A DNA stretch of 54,754 nt from DYGX01 sp035325905 (GTDB taxonomy: Bacteria > Chloroflexota > Anaerolineae > Aggregatilineales > Aggregatilineaceae). This document shows positions 16,624 to 24,246 of this stretch, piece by piece. Location of the stretch: positions 1-54,754 of the forward strand of contig DAOKYY010000019.1 of NCBI GenBank assembly GCA_035325905.1, given 5' to 3'. A program made the translations under genes and the position numbers. Positions within the stretch are counted from its first letter, which is position 1, and each line of letters begins with the position of its first letter. The notes beneath the pieces were generated by a model. That model worked only from the letters and a program-made list of their open reading frames with translations. It was not told the origin of the DNA and did not search any database.

Positions 16624-18108
16624 ATGCGCCTGTTCGCTAGACCGCGCACGCGCGCCGTATTGATTTTGGGCTTGCTGGCTGGGCTGGGCCTGCTGGCGCT
16701 CGTCAGCCGCGTCGAAGCCTCGGACGGGATGCGCGGCGATCGCTGTGTGGTGGCGGAAACGGATTACATCGTCGAGGACTTCTACTTTCTGTGCCGGGTG
16801 CTGGAAGTGCGCGGCACCATTGTTGGCGACCTGCTCGGCATCGGCTCCGAAGTGCATATTTATCCGACCGCGACCGTGACCGGCGACATCTGGGTTGCCG
16901 GGGGGCGCCTGCGCGTCGAAGGCGCGGTCGGCGACGACCTGCACTTCGCCGGGATGAACGTGCTGATCAGCGAGAAAGCGCGCATTACCGGCGAGCGGAC
17001 CGACCTGCTCGCGCTGGCGCTCAACGTCGAGATCATGCCGGACGCGCACCTGCCCGGCGACCTGTTGGTGTACGGCTACCAGGTCGAGATCAACGGCCTG
17101 GTGGGCGGCGACGTGGACTTTAGCGGCGAATCGCTGACCATTCGCGGGCGCGTCGGCGGGCGGATCGACGCGTCGGTCGGAGACTGGCGGCGCGACACCG
17201 ACATCCCCGGCCTGCCCATCTACAATATTTCGTTCAACAACCCCGGACTGGAGATCGGCGAGGCAGCCTTTATCGGCGGCGATCTGAATTACGAGGCGCC
17301 GTCGCGGCGGCCGATCCCGCCCGGCGTGGTGCAGGGGCGGATCCGGTACGACGCGGTCGTATCACAGCCGGATATTACCAACCTCGGCGAAGCGGACAAC
17401 GCCGCCCGGCTGGCGCGCAGCTACGCGAGCGGCGTGCTACGCGACGTGATCACGCTGCTGCTGATCGGCGCGCCGGTGCTGATTCTGTGGCCGAACTTCA
17501 TCACGCAGCCCGCGCAGCACATCCGGCGGCGTACCATCCCGGCGGCGGGGTGGGGGCTGGTCGCGTTCATGCTGGCGTTCCCGTTCAGCGTGGTCCTGAT
17601 CGTGCTGAGCCTGATCGTGCTGGCGCTGCTGCTGGCGATCTCGCTCGAAGAACTGGCGATCATCGCCGGAGCCGGAATGCTGATCGGCAACCTGGCCTTT
17701 ATCGCCGGGTTCGGGTTTCTGCTGCTGTATATGGGCCGTGTGGTGGTCAGCTTCGCCATCGGGTATCTGGCGCTGCGCTTTATCCGGCCCCGGCCCGATG
17801 GCAGCCCGCTGCGCCGGGGCTTGTGGTCGCTCGCGGTGGGGGTGCTGATCTACACGCTGCTGACCAACGCGCCGGTGCCGCCGCTAGGTCTGATCTTCGA
17901 GCTGGTGACGGCGCTAGCAGGCGTGGGCGCGGTCGTGATGTTCTTGCGGACGTGGTTCTACCACGTGCGCGCCCCGGAAGAAATCCCGGTCGTTATGTCT
18001 GTCGAGACGCGCGAGCCGGCTCCCGCCCCGTCCTTTGTCGAGGAGCACGCCGGACAGCCCGGCATGGACAACCTGCCAGAAGGATTCACCGGCTTCGACG
18101 ACGAATGA
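16624..18108 (+). CDS. Bactofilin-like (polymer-forming) extracytoplasmic domain with C-terminal membrane segments
   Basis: 494 residues from ATG 16624 (AGGAAGGAA upstream). A signal peptide or first helix at ~8-30 is followed by ~200 residues of short beta repeats of the IVGDLLGIGSEVHI and TVTGDIWVAGGRLRVEG kind, as in polymer-forming/bactofilin beta-helices. About four to six hydrophobic segments then follow (~280-450), with a charged tail. It could build an envelope scaffold anchored in the membrane. Cytoplasmic bactofilins lack this secretion signal and membrane domain, so it is a variant of the fold. Function is unknown. Confidence 0.75.
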   Translation: MRLFARPRTRAVLILGLLAGLGLLALVSRVEASDGMRGDRCVVAETDYIVEDFYFLCRVLEVRGTIVGDLLGIGSEVHIYPTATVTGDIWVAGGRLRVEGAVGDDLHFAGMNVLISEKARITGERTDLLALALNVEIMPDAHLPGDLLVYGYQVEINGLVGGDVDFSGESLTIRGRVGGRIDASVGDWRRDTDIPGLPIYNISFNNPGLEIGEAAFIGGDLNYEAPSRRPIPPGVVQGRIRYDAVVSQPDITNLGEADNAARLARSYASGVLRDVITLLLIGAPVLILWPNFITQPAQHIRRRTIPAAGWGLVAFMLAFPFSVVLIVLSLIVLALLLAISLEELAIIAGAGMLIGNLAFIAGFGFLLLYMGRVVVSFAIGYLALRFIRPRPDGSPLRRGLWSLAVGVLIYTLLTNAPVPPLGLIFELVTALAGVGAVVMFLRTWFYHVRAPEEIPVVMSVETREPAPAPSFVEEHAGQPGMDNLPEGFTGFDDE

Positions 18109-18148
18109 GCAGACGCCGCGCGGGGCCGCGCCAGGGTATGATTCCGAC

Positions 18149-18177
18149 TGGACAGTCCCGCTGAAGCGTGGTATAAC
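18149..18177 (+). promoter_or_regulatory. Predicted promoter of the candidate small RNA
   Basis: TGGACA (18149-18154), exactly 17 bp, TATAAC (18172-18177): five of six matches in each hexamer. The expected start is near 18184. No start codon with a ribosome-binding site and a reasonable ORF follows before the terminator. Confidence 0.65.
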
Positions 18178-18183
18178 CGGGTT

Positions 18184-18393
18184 AACCTGCCGTGCGCGTG
18201 ATCCGCACATAGGTTTTGAGCCAACACCCAAACTATGGGCATCAACGTCCGGGCATGAACGCATTAGGACTTGTTCTAAAGCAGGAATGACCGGCAGATG
18301 ACCCACCTGCGAAAGCAGGTTCAAAACGTCGCGGCACACGGCATGGCGGGAGGTTTTATCGACGCCCCTGCTCGCTCGAGCGGGGGCGTTTTC
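18184..18393 (+). ncRNA. Candidate structured small RNA, ~210 nt, family unknown
   Basis: Lies between the bactofilin-like and MBL genes with its own promoter and terminator. A 7-bp helix (GTTTTGA 18213-18219 with TCAAAAC 18321-18327) closes a ~100-nt domain. Inside are a GNRA-capped hairpin (18305-18310, GAAA, 18315-18320) and smaller hairpins near 18228-18240 and 18264-18279. The outer segments AACCT/AGGTT and GCCGTG/CACGGC can also pair. A closing stem, an open region and a terminal domain are loosely 6S-RNA-like, but I recognise no 6S, SRP, tmRNA or riboswitch consensus. Confidence 0.5.
18362..18393 (+). terminator. Intrinsic terminator of the candidate small RNA
   Basis: 13-bp stem (18362-18374 with 18377-18389, one G-T wobble) and a T-rich tail. 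It lies 38 bp upstream of the next promoter, so it ends the upstream RNA and not the MBL gene. Confidence 0.85.
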
Positions 18394-18430
18394 ATTCCAA
18401 GACAGCGCCGCGCGCGTTTGCGTTAAGCGC

Positions 18431-18459
18431 TTGATTCCCCCCTTCCAAGCCGCTATACT
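18431..18459 (+). promoter_or_regulatory. Predicted promoter of the MBL-fold gene
   Basis: TTGATT (18431-18436), 17-bp spacer, TATACT (18454-18459); about 45 nt of leader to the ATG at 18511. Confidence 0.7.
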
Positions 18460-18510
18460 CGTCGTGCCGGGACCGAGACACCATCCACCCTCTGAGGAAG
18501 CTCGTGAACC

Positions 18511-19356
18511 ATGCAGCGAGAACGCGTCGCCGACGATATTTACGTCTTTTCCAGCGAACTGTACGCCCAGGTGACCGCCGGCGCCGTCATTACTTCCGAG
18601 GGGGCAATTCTGATCGATACCCTCATCTTCCCTGAGGAAGCGCACGCCATCAAGTATTTTCTCGAAACGCGGCTGGACTGCCCGATCCGCTACGTCATCA
18701 ACACGCACTATCACGCCGATCACACCTATGGCACATGCTTCTTCAAAGACGCGCAGGTTGTCTCGCACGCGCGCTGTTACGAGCTGCTCGACACACGGGG
18801 TCGCGCCGGGTTGGAGCAGGCCCAGCACAGCGCCCCTGAGCTGCGCGACATCAGGCTTGTGCTGCCTCATCTGGTCTTTGATAGCGGCGTGCTCAGCATC
18901 CACCTCGGCAACAAGACGGTCGAGCTGGCGCACTCGCCCGGCCACAGCCCGGACTCGATTGTGGCGCTGGTCAAGGAAGACCGCGTGCTGTTCGCCGCCG
19001 ACACGCTGATGCCAATCCCTTATTTCGTGGATGGCAGCTACGATGACTTCGTCGCCAGCCTCAAGGCGCTGCGCAACGGCGGGTACGAGAACGTGGTCCA
19101 GGGGCACGGCGAGGTCGTGCTGCGCGGCGAGGTCGAGACTAAGATCGAGGATGATCTGGCTTATCTGGAGAGCCTGCGCCAGCACGTCGAGCACGTGATC
19201 GAGCGGCAACTGCCCATCACCGCGCTGGACGACATCCACATCGAGCGTTGCGGCAAGAGCCGCATCCCCCTCAACGGTCTGGTGCAAGAGCTGCATCGCA
19301 CCAACCTGCACGCGCTCTACGACGATCTATTCGCCCGCCAGAACTCCCACCGCTAG
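18511..19356 (+). CDS. MBL-fold metallo-hydrolase
   Basis: 281 residues. The metal-binding HxHxDH motif is NTHYHADHTYG (H66, H68, D70, H71), with further ligands in SPGHSPDSI, FAADTLMP and VQGHGEVV, so the dinuclear metal site is intact. The C-terminal ~70 residues form a helical extension. There is no signal peptide. Family members hydrolyse thioesters, lactones or phosphodiesters; the substrate is not apparent here. It has its own promoter, and a weak hairpin with TTTT at ~19367-19407 may end it. Confidence 0.85.
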   Translation: MQRERVADDIYVFSSELYAQVTAGAVITSEGAILIDTLIFPEEAHAIKYFLETRLDCPIRYVINTHYHADHTYGTCFFKDAQVVSHARCYELLDTRGRAGLEQAQHSAPELRDIRLVLPHLVFDSGVLSIHLGNKTVELAHSPGHSPDSIVALVKEDRVLFAADTLMPIPYFVDGSYDDFVASLKALRNGGYENVVQGHGEVVLRGEVETKIEDDLAYLESLRQHVEHVIERQLPITALDDIHIERCGKSRIPLNGLVQELHRTNLHALYDDLFARQNSHR

Positions 19357-19480
19357 CCGCCCGTCTCGCCCGCGCAATACCTTCTACCCCCGCGCGATGG
19401 GCGTTTTGCGTCTCGCGCCGTAGCTCTCCGAACCATACACATTTCATGAATAATTCACGCGAATCGGCCTGATTCGGCTT

Positions 19481-19909
19481 GTGCGCGGCGCTGCGTTTCT
19501 TAAAATCAACAGTGATGAAGGCTATAGTCAGCGCACCTTAACAAGTTCATACCATCCCGGCAGTCAGAGTGGAAAGGACACGATCATAGACGGTTACGTG
19601 CTTTTCTCCCTGCATGCCGAAAAGCGTTGCGCTCAGCGCAATCTCTCAGAGCACGATGTGCTCTATGTGCTGGAGCATGGCCGGACGGTGCACGCAGCCG
19701 GATCAAAGATGTTTTTCTTGGCCCGGCGGGATGTGCCCAAAGCCGATAGGGCGAAGCAGCAAATTCAGCGTCTGATCGGCGTTTGTGTGCATACCAGGCA
19801 GGTTAGGCACGGCATCCTACTCGTCACCACGCTCTATCACAACGCAGAGTCCGGCCTCAAGGACCAGCGACGGAAACGCAAATACGATCGCCGCAAGGCG
19901 GTCGCTTAG
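19481..19909 (+). CDS. DUF4258-like small protein, possibly acquired
   Basis: Up to 142 residues from GTG 19481. A shorter protein from GTG 19598 is plausible because the conserved part starts at LFSLHAEKRCAQRNLSEHDV, the typical DUF4258 opening in which a His/Arg-rich helix is followed by an HDVLYVLEHG helix. The rest is basic and ends KRKYDRRKA. Some DUF4258 proteins are toxin-like partners, but no antitoxin gene is visible beside this one. Base composition is noticeably lower in G+C than the neighbours, consistent with transfer. Confidence 0.55.
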   Translation: MRGAAFLKINSDEGYSQRTLTSSYHPGSQSGKDTIIDGYVLFSLHAEKRCAQRNLSEHDVLYVLEHGRTVHAAGSKMFFLARRDVPKADRAKQQIQRLIGVCVHTRQVRHGILLVTTLYHNAESGLKDQRRKRKYDRRKAVA

Positions 19910-20106
19910 CCACAACTAACGCTCTCACTCCGCTCGCGTACTGTCTCGTTCGGATCGTGCTGTCGTTGAGCTAGCCGACTGCCGGGGCGGTATGGATTTG
20001 TTCCCCAGGGCGCTACCCCGCCGCAACCTTCCACGCCTGCTCCGCGTAATGATCGATGAATAAGGGGTGCGTCCGCACCCGTCGCGCGCGATGGCAGGAG
20101 ATTGAT

Positions 20107-20277
20107 ATGGCGAACGATCCGCACAATCCACAGAATGACGACCGCTCGTCCAGCCTGCCAGGGATGGCGCTCGGCCTGCTCTTCGGAGTGATCCTCGGGC
20201 TGGCGCTCGATAACCTGGCGGTCGGAATCGCGCTGGGCGTGGCGCTTGGCGCGGCGTTCGCGGTATCCCGGCGCTGA
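20107..20277 (+). CDS. Small glycine-zipper membrane protein
   Basis: 56 residues from ATG 20107, with AGGAG six bases upstream. A polar N-terminus (NDPHNPQNDDRSS) precedes one or two hydrophobic stretches rich in small residues (GLLFGVILGLAL, then GIALGVALGAAFA), ending in SRR. This is the pattern of glycine-zipper proteins that oligomerise in membranes. It stands alone and ends before the bidirectional terminator at 20308. Function unknown. Confidence 0.65.
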   Translation: MANDPHNPQNDDRSSSLPGMALGLLFGVILGLALDNLAVGIALGVALGAAFAVSRR

Positions 20278-20307
20278 TCGCGGCGCGCCCGTGCGCCTGA
20301 AAAAACA

Positions 20308-20338
20308 AAAGGCTCCGGCCGTTTTGGTCGGAGCCTTT
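20308..20338. terminator. Bidirectional terminator between a small membrane protein gene and initiator tRNA
   Basis: 13-bp stem (20308-20320 with 20326-20338, one wobble) around GTTTT. The minus strand continues into TGTTTTTTC, so it mainly ends the tRNA transcript. Confidence 0.85.
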
Positions 20339-20347
20339 ATGTTCAGG

Positions 20348-20419
20348 TAGCGGGGGCAGGATTCGAACCTGCGACCTCCGGGTTATGAGCCCGACGAGCT
20401 GCCACTGCTCTACCCCGCA
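20348..20419 (-). tRNA. Initiator tRNA-fMet (CAT)
   Basis: 72-nt cloverleaf with anticodon loop CTCATAA. Three consecutive G-C pairs (GGG/CCC) end the anticodon stem and position 1:72 is an unpaired T-T, the two hallmarks of an initiator. The acceptor stem is otherwise GCGGGG/CCCCGC with discriminator A. CCA is not encoded. The variant 1:72 pair (U-U rather than C-A) is unusual. Confidence 0.93.
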
Positions 20420-20452
20420 ACGTGGCTACACCGGTTTCCCAAGTGCGCGGCT

Positions 20453-20481
20453 ATCATACACCGGCAAGCCGCCAGCGTCAA
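20453..20481 (-). promoter_or_regulatory. Promoter of the initiator tRNA
   Basis: Minus strand: TTGACG (20476-20481), 17 bp, TATGAT (20453-20458), ~33 bp before the mature 5' end. Confidence 0.75.
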
Positions 20482-20635
20482 GGTCGAATCCGGCGGCAGC
20501 CCGTTTTCTACGTAATTCTAATAAGGCCGGGCGGGATATGGCGGCGGCCAGGAAGAAGTGCGTATACTCGAAGGTAAGGGCCATCAGATAACGAGGCGCC
20601 TGGCCCGAAGCCCGCCCCTGGGGAGACGACAAGCG

Positions 20636-21142
20636 ATGAGCAGTACACACCCTTCTCCGGTCGAAGACGCGTTGGAAGCGCAGGTCGGGCAACGGCTGCG
20701 CAGCGCCGGGCTGACCATCGCGACCGCCGAGTCAAGCACCGGCGGGCTAATCGCCACGCGCCTGACCGACGTGCCGGGCAGCAGCGCGTACATGATCGGC
20801 GGGGTGGTGGCCTACGCCAACCGCGCCAAGCGCCGCCTGCTGAGCGTGGACGAGCAGACGCTGGTCGAGCACGGCGCGGTCAGCGACCCGGTCGCGCGCC
20901 AGATGGCGGTCGGCGCGCGCACGCTGTTCGGCGCGGACCTGGCGATCGCTGTAACCGGCATCGCCGGGCCGGACGGCGCGACCGCCACCAAGCCGGTCGG
21001 GCTGACCTTCGTCGCGCTCAGCACGCCGCGCGGCCTGTGGGTGCGGCGCTTCGTCTGGCAAGGCGACCGCGCGCAGAACCGCGAGCAATCCGCCGACGCC
21101 GCCTTCCAGATGGTGCTCGATTATTTAGCCGGGGCGCTGTGA
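20636..21142 (+). CDS. pncC: Nicotinamide-nucleotide amidase (CinA C-terminal domain)
   Basis: 168 residues from ATG 20636, with GGGGAG upstream. It is a stand-alone CinA C-terminal domain: TIATAESSTGGLIATRLTDV with the catalytic serine, GVVAYANRAKRRLL, VTGIAGPDGATATKPVG. It deamidates nicotinamide mononucleotide to recycle pyridine nucleotide. The N-terminal molybdopterin-like domain of full-length CinA is absent. The stop overlaps the next ATG (TGATG), so the next gene is translationally coupled. Confidence 0.93.
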   Translation: MSSTHPSPVEDALEAQVGQRLRSAGLTIATAESSTGGLIATRLTDVPGSSAYMIGGVVAYANRAKRRLLSVDEQTLVEHGAVSDPVARQMAVGARTLFGADLAIAVTGIAGPDGATATKPVGLTFVALSTPRGLWVRRFVWQGDRAQNREQSADAAFQMVLDYLAGAL

Positions 21143-21378
21143 TGGACCCTTTCCCGGTGGATGTCGAAGCAACCTGGACGCCGGACGGCTGGCCTGTTCC
21201 AGCGCGGCTTGACTGGCAGGGCGAGGCGCTGGACGTGATCGACGTGGGCCGCCGCTGGAAAGCGGACGATGGCCTGCACCTGCTGGCGCGTGTGACCGGC
21301 GGGCGCGTCTTGGAGCTGCACACCAACGGCGCGCGCTGGTGGGCGCGGATCGTCTCCACGCCGCCGGGCCGCGCCTGA
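21142..21378 (+). CDS. DUF6504-like small protein
   Basis: 78 residues; the ATG at 21142 overlaps the pncC stop. The sequence has the pattern of a short beta protein (WPVPARLDWQGEALDVIDVG, RRWKADDGLHLLARVTG, LELHTNGARWWARI), similar to DUF6504 proteins, which often sit beside DNA-repair polymerase genes. No such gene is here. Role unknown; coupling to pncC is the only clue. Confidence 0.65.
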   Translation: MDPFPVDVEATWTPDGWPVPARLDWQGEALDVIDVGRRWKADDGLHLLARVTGGRVLELHTNGARWWARIVSTPPGRA

Positions 21379-21461
21379 CCCGGCTGGCAGCTGCCCACTG
21401 AACCCGGTACAATGTCGCGCCAAGGGGGGCCAGCATTGCTTATTCGTTGAGAAAGAGGCCC

Positions 21462-22454
21462 ATGAAAACCCGTCTCACTGCCGCGCTCGCGCTGCTCGGA
21501 TTGCTGATCCTGGCCGCGCTGAGCGCGCCTTGTGCTACGCTCGCTCGCCAGAACCCCACGCCGATCGCCATCGATCCGTATGCCGACTACACGATCGACT
21601 TTCTCAGCACGCGCAGCTATGGCGGCGGCGCGATCACGCTCCACGAAGTGATGGAAAGCACCACAGCCTTCAACCGTTTCCTGTTCTCGTATCCCAGCGA
21701 CGGCCTGACGATCTACGGCTTCGTGAACGTGCCACAGGGGTCTGGCCCCTTCCCGGTGATCATCGCCCTGCACGGCTACATCGACCCGGCGGTGTACTAT
21801 ACGCTGGACTACACCACGCGCTACGCCGACGCGCTGGCGCGAGCGGGGTACCTTGTGCTGCACCCGAACCTGCGCGGCTACCGGCCTTCCGACGACGGGC
21901 CGAACCTGCTGCGCGTCGGCATGGCGATCGACGTGCTGAACCTGATCGCGATCGTGCGCGACACCGGCGGGCAGCCCGGCCCGCTGGCCCTGGCCGATCC
22001 GGCGCGGATCGGGCTGTGGGGGCACAGCATGGGCGGCGGCATCTCGCTGCGGACGCTAACGGTGAGCCAGGACGTGCAGGCGGCCGTGCTCTATGGCTCG
22101 ATGAGCGGCGACGAGCGGCGCAACTTCGAGGCGATCAATAAATGGTCCGGGCGGCAGCGCGGCCTGGCGGAGCTGAGCGTCCCGGACGAGGCGCTACTCA
22201 ATATCTCGCCAATCCACTTCCTCGGCCGGATCGAGGCGGCGGTCAGCATCCATCACGGCGCAGCGGACGAGCTGGTCCCGCCGGCGTGGTCGTCCGAGCT
22301 GTGCGAGCGCCTGCTGGCGTTGGGCAAAACGGTCGAGTGCCGGTCCTACCCCGGCCAGCCGCACACCTTCGCCGGCGAGGGCGACCGGCAGCTCATCCAG
22401 AACACGATCGCGTTCTTCGACGCGCACCTGAAGCGCGAAAACAGCCTGCCCTAA
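21462..22454 (+). CDS. Secreted alpha/beta hydrolase (dienelactone/prolyl oligopeptidase-like)
   Basis: 330 residues from ATG 21462. A signal peptide (~1-29, ending near TLARQ) sends it out of the cytoplasm. The oxyanion HGYI segment, nucleophile GHSMGGG, aspartate in GAADELVPP and histidine in QPHTFAGEG give a complete catalytic triad. The likely activity is a peptidase or esterase on extracellular material. A TACAAT just upstream (about 21403) is a likely -10. It converges on the thioesterase gene. Confidence 0.88.
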   Translation: MKTRLTAALALLGLLILAALSAPCATLARQNPTPIAIDPYADYTIDFLSTRSYGGGAITLHEVMESTTAFNRFLFSYPSDGLTIYGFVNVPQGSGPFPVIIALHGYIDPAVYYTLDYTTRYADALARAGYLVLHPNLRGYRPSDDGPNLLRVGMAIDVLNLIAIVRDTGGQPGPLALADPARIGLWGHSMGGGISLRTLTVSQDVQAAVLYGSMSGDERRNFEAINKWSGRQRGLAELSVPDEALLNISPIHFLGRIEAAVSIHHGAADELVPPAWSSELCERLLALGKTVECRSYPGQPHTFAGEGDRQLIQNTIAFFDAHLKRENSLP

Positions 22455-22463
22455 CCTTCGCGC

Positions 22464-22865
22464 TCAGGGCAGCTTGGCGGCTGCCCGCGCCTCAAAGCGC
22501 GCCGCGTCCACGATGAACCGCTCGTGGACGCCCGCGCCGACCGGCTCAACCTCGTCGCGCGCCTCGACGGCGAACACCAGCCGCCGCCCGTCGATCTCTT
22601 GCAGCGTGGCGCGCGCCGTGACCACCATGCCGAGCGGAGTCGCGGCGGTGTGGCGCACGTCCAGCCGCGTTCCGACGGTCGTCCGGCCGGGCGGCAGCGC
22701 GCCGTCCAGCGCCGCGACAGCCGCCGCTTCCAGCAGCGCGACCAGCCCCGCCGACGACCAGACGCGCACGCTCCCGGTCCCAAACGCGATCGCGGTCAGC
22801 GCCTCGGTCACGGTCGCGGTTGCCTCGCCGGTCAGCCCCGGTCGCAGCGCGGTTTCTTCGCTCAT
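22464..22865 (-). CDS. Hotdog thioesterase, FlK-like
   Basis: 133 residues from the ATG at 22865. Single hotdog fold: a serine/glutamate helix (SSAGLVALLEAAAVAAL), then GTRLDVRHTAATPLGM with a histidine in the VRHTAATP motif, and LVFAVEARDEVEPVG. This matches the fluoroacetyl-CoA thioesterase (FlK-like) family. It probably hydrolyses an acyl-CoA in the cytoplasm. It is last in the metG operon, 17 bp after the GT-C gene; a metabolic link to either partner is not apparent. Confidence 0.8.
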   Translation of the reverse strand: MSEETALRPGLTGEATATVTEALTAIAFGTGSVRVWSSAGLVALLEAAAVAALDGALPPGRTTVGTRLDVRHTAATPLGMVVTARATLQEIDGRRLVFAVEARDEVEPVGAGVHERFIVDAARFEARAAAKLP

Positions 22866-22882
22866 GATGCACTCTCTCCTGA

Positions 22883-24235
22883 TTACCAGACGGGCAGGTT
22901 CGGCACGATGATCCATTCCAGCGCGTACAGCGCGAACAGCGCCAGCGCGAACAGGGCGATCACCGGGGCCAGCCTGCGCGCCGCGCCAGCAGGTAGCGGG
23001 AGCAGGTCCGCCCAGCCCGCCAGCCCGATCGCGACCAGCAGCGCCAGCGGGATCAGCGCCGGGTAGAGGTAGCGGCCCTGGAACTGCACAAACGTCAGGT
23101 TATACAGCAGGTACGCGGCCACGACGAAGATCAGCGTCGCGCCGAGCAGCAGCAGCCCGTCACGTTGCGGGCCGCTCAGCGACCCCGGCCACCGCTCACG
23201 CCGCACGAAAATCACCGCGCCCGCCAGCACGCCGAGCGAGAACACGGCCAGGATCGTGTACGTCCAGCCGGGCATCACCAGCGCCATCCACCCGAACTGC
23301 CCCCAGAAGCTGCGGAACGTCGTCGTGGCGTAGGCGTCGAGGTAGCGCGCCAAGCTGCCGCCGTACATCTCGTCGAGATAATCGGCGGTGCGCGGCTGGC
23401 CGACCGTCACGGCATCGTGACGATCCAGCCCGGTGAAGTCCGTCCCGCCGTAGGTGTCGAGGTTGCGCGCCCACCACACGCCGCCGAGGATCAGCGCCGG
23501 GATTAGCAGCGCCGCGACGTGCCGCGACGCCGTCCGCCAGGGCCAGCGCTCGCGCCGCCAGCGCAGCAGCACCGCCAGCAGCGCGACGCCCGCCAAAAAG
23601 TAGATCGTCGTCTTCGTGATCAGCGCCAGCCCGGCCAGCAGCCCCAGCAGCGCGGGCGACGCGCCCCGCGCCTCGCCGCGCAGGTAGCGCACCGCGACCA
23701 GCAGCGTCAGCCCAACGATCAGCTCGGCCAGCGGGTCGTTGCTGACGCTGGCGAGAATGGCAAGATGCTGCGGCAGAAAGGCGACGAACGCCGCGCCGGT
23801 CAGCGCCAGGGCCGGACGCTCCGGGAGCAGCGCGCGCAGCGCCGCCCAGGCCGCCAGCACGACGCCCGCGCCGATCAGCACGGACACCAGCCGCAGGGCA
23901 GTCAGGTCGCCGCCAGTCGCCGCGTAGACGGGCGCTTGCAGCAGGTAATAGAGCGGCGGCTGGTGGTCCTCGTACTGGACCGTTTCCAGCCGCCCCAGCA
24001 GCGCCGGGTCGAAGCCGCGCGCCGTCAGTTCATCTTGATAGGCTTGCTGCCAGTCGCCCGCTTCCAGCACCGGCAGCGCGCCGCCTTCCGCGATCTGGCG
24101 AACGTAGTTGGCGTGCGCCGGCTCGTCGGGCGCCTGCCAGTCCGGCGTGCGGATCGCGTACAGCACGGCGAGCGCCAGATAGACCAGCAGCACCGCGCCC
24201 AGCAGGCTCCGCTCCAGACGAGGCGTCATCGCCAT
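22883..24235 (-). CDS. GT-C membrane glycosyltransferase-like protein
   Basis: 450 residues with about ten hydrophobic segments. The first loop holds DWQAPDEPAHANYV, the acidic motif of GT39/ArnT-like enzymes, followed by QYEDHQPPLYYLL, a second conserved loop seen in these transferases. Middle of the metG operon (11 bp after metG). Donor and acceptor unknown. It is the third GT-C-like protein in the window and is clearly a separate paralog from 3918-5690 and 7137-8726. Confidence 0.75.
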   Translation of the reverse strand: MAMTPRLERSLLGAVLLVYLALAVLYAIRTPDWQAPDEPAHANYVRQIAEGGALPVLEAGDWQQAYQDELTARGFDPALLGRLETVQYEDHQPPLYYLLQAPVYAATGGDLTALRLVSVLIGAGVVLAAWAALRALLPERPALALTGAAFVAFLPQHLAILASVSNDPLAELIVGLTLLVAVRYLRGEARGASPALLGLLAGLALITKTTIYFLAGVALLAVLLRWRRERWPWRTASRHVAALLIPALILGGVWWARNLDTYGGTDFTGLDRHDAVTVGQPRTADYLDEMYGGSLARYLDAYATTTFRSFWGQFGWMALVMPGWTYTILAVFSLGVLAGAVIFVRRERWPGSLSGPQRDGLLLLGATLIFVVAAYLLYNLTFVQFQGRYLYPALIPLALLVAIGLAGWADLLPLPAGAARRLAPVIALFALALFALYALEWIIVPNLPVW

Positions 24236-24246
24236 CCCCGCCGCGC

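Noticed and set aside
18184..18393. SRP RNA, tmRNA or RNase P RNA
   Set aside because: None of their conserved cores is present; only a loose 6S-like layout remains.
17914..19311. 465-residue minus-strand frame over the bactofilin end, small-RNA candidate and MBL gene
   Set aside because: Composition is that of a reverse-complement shadow, and it crosses a strong plus-strand promoter and terminator.
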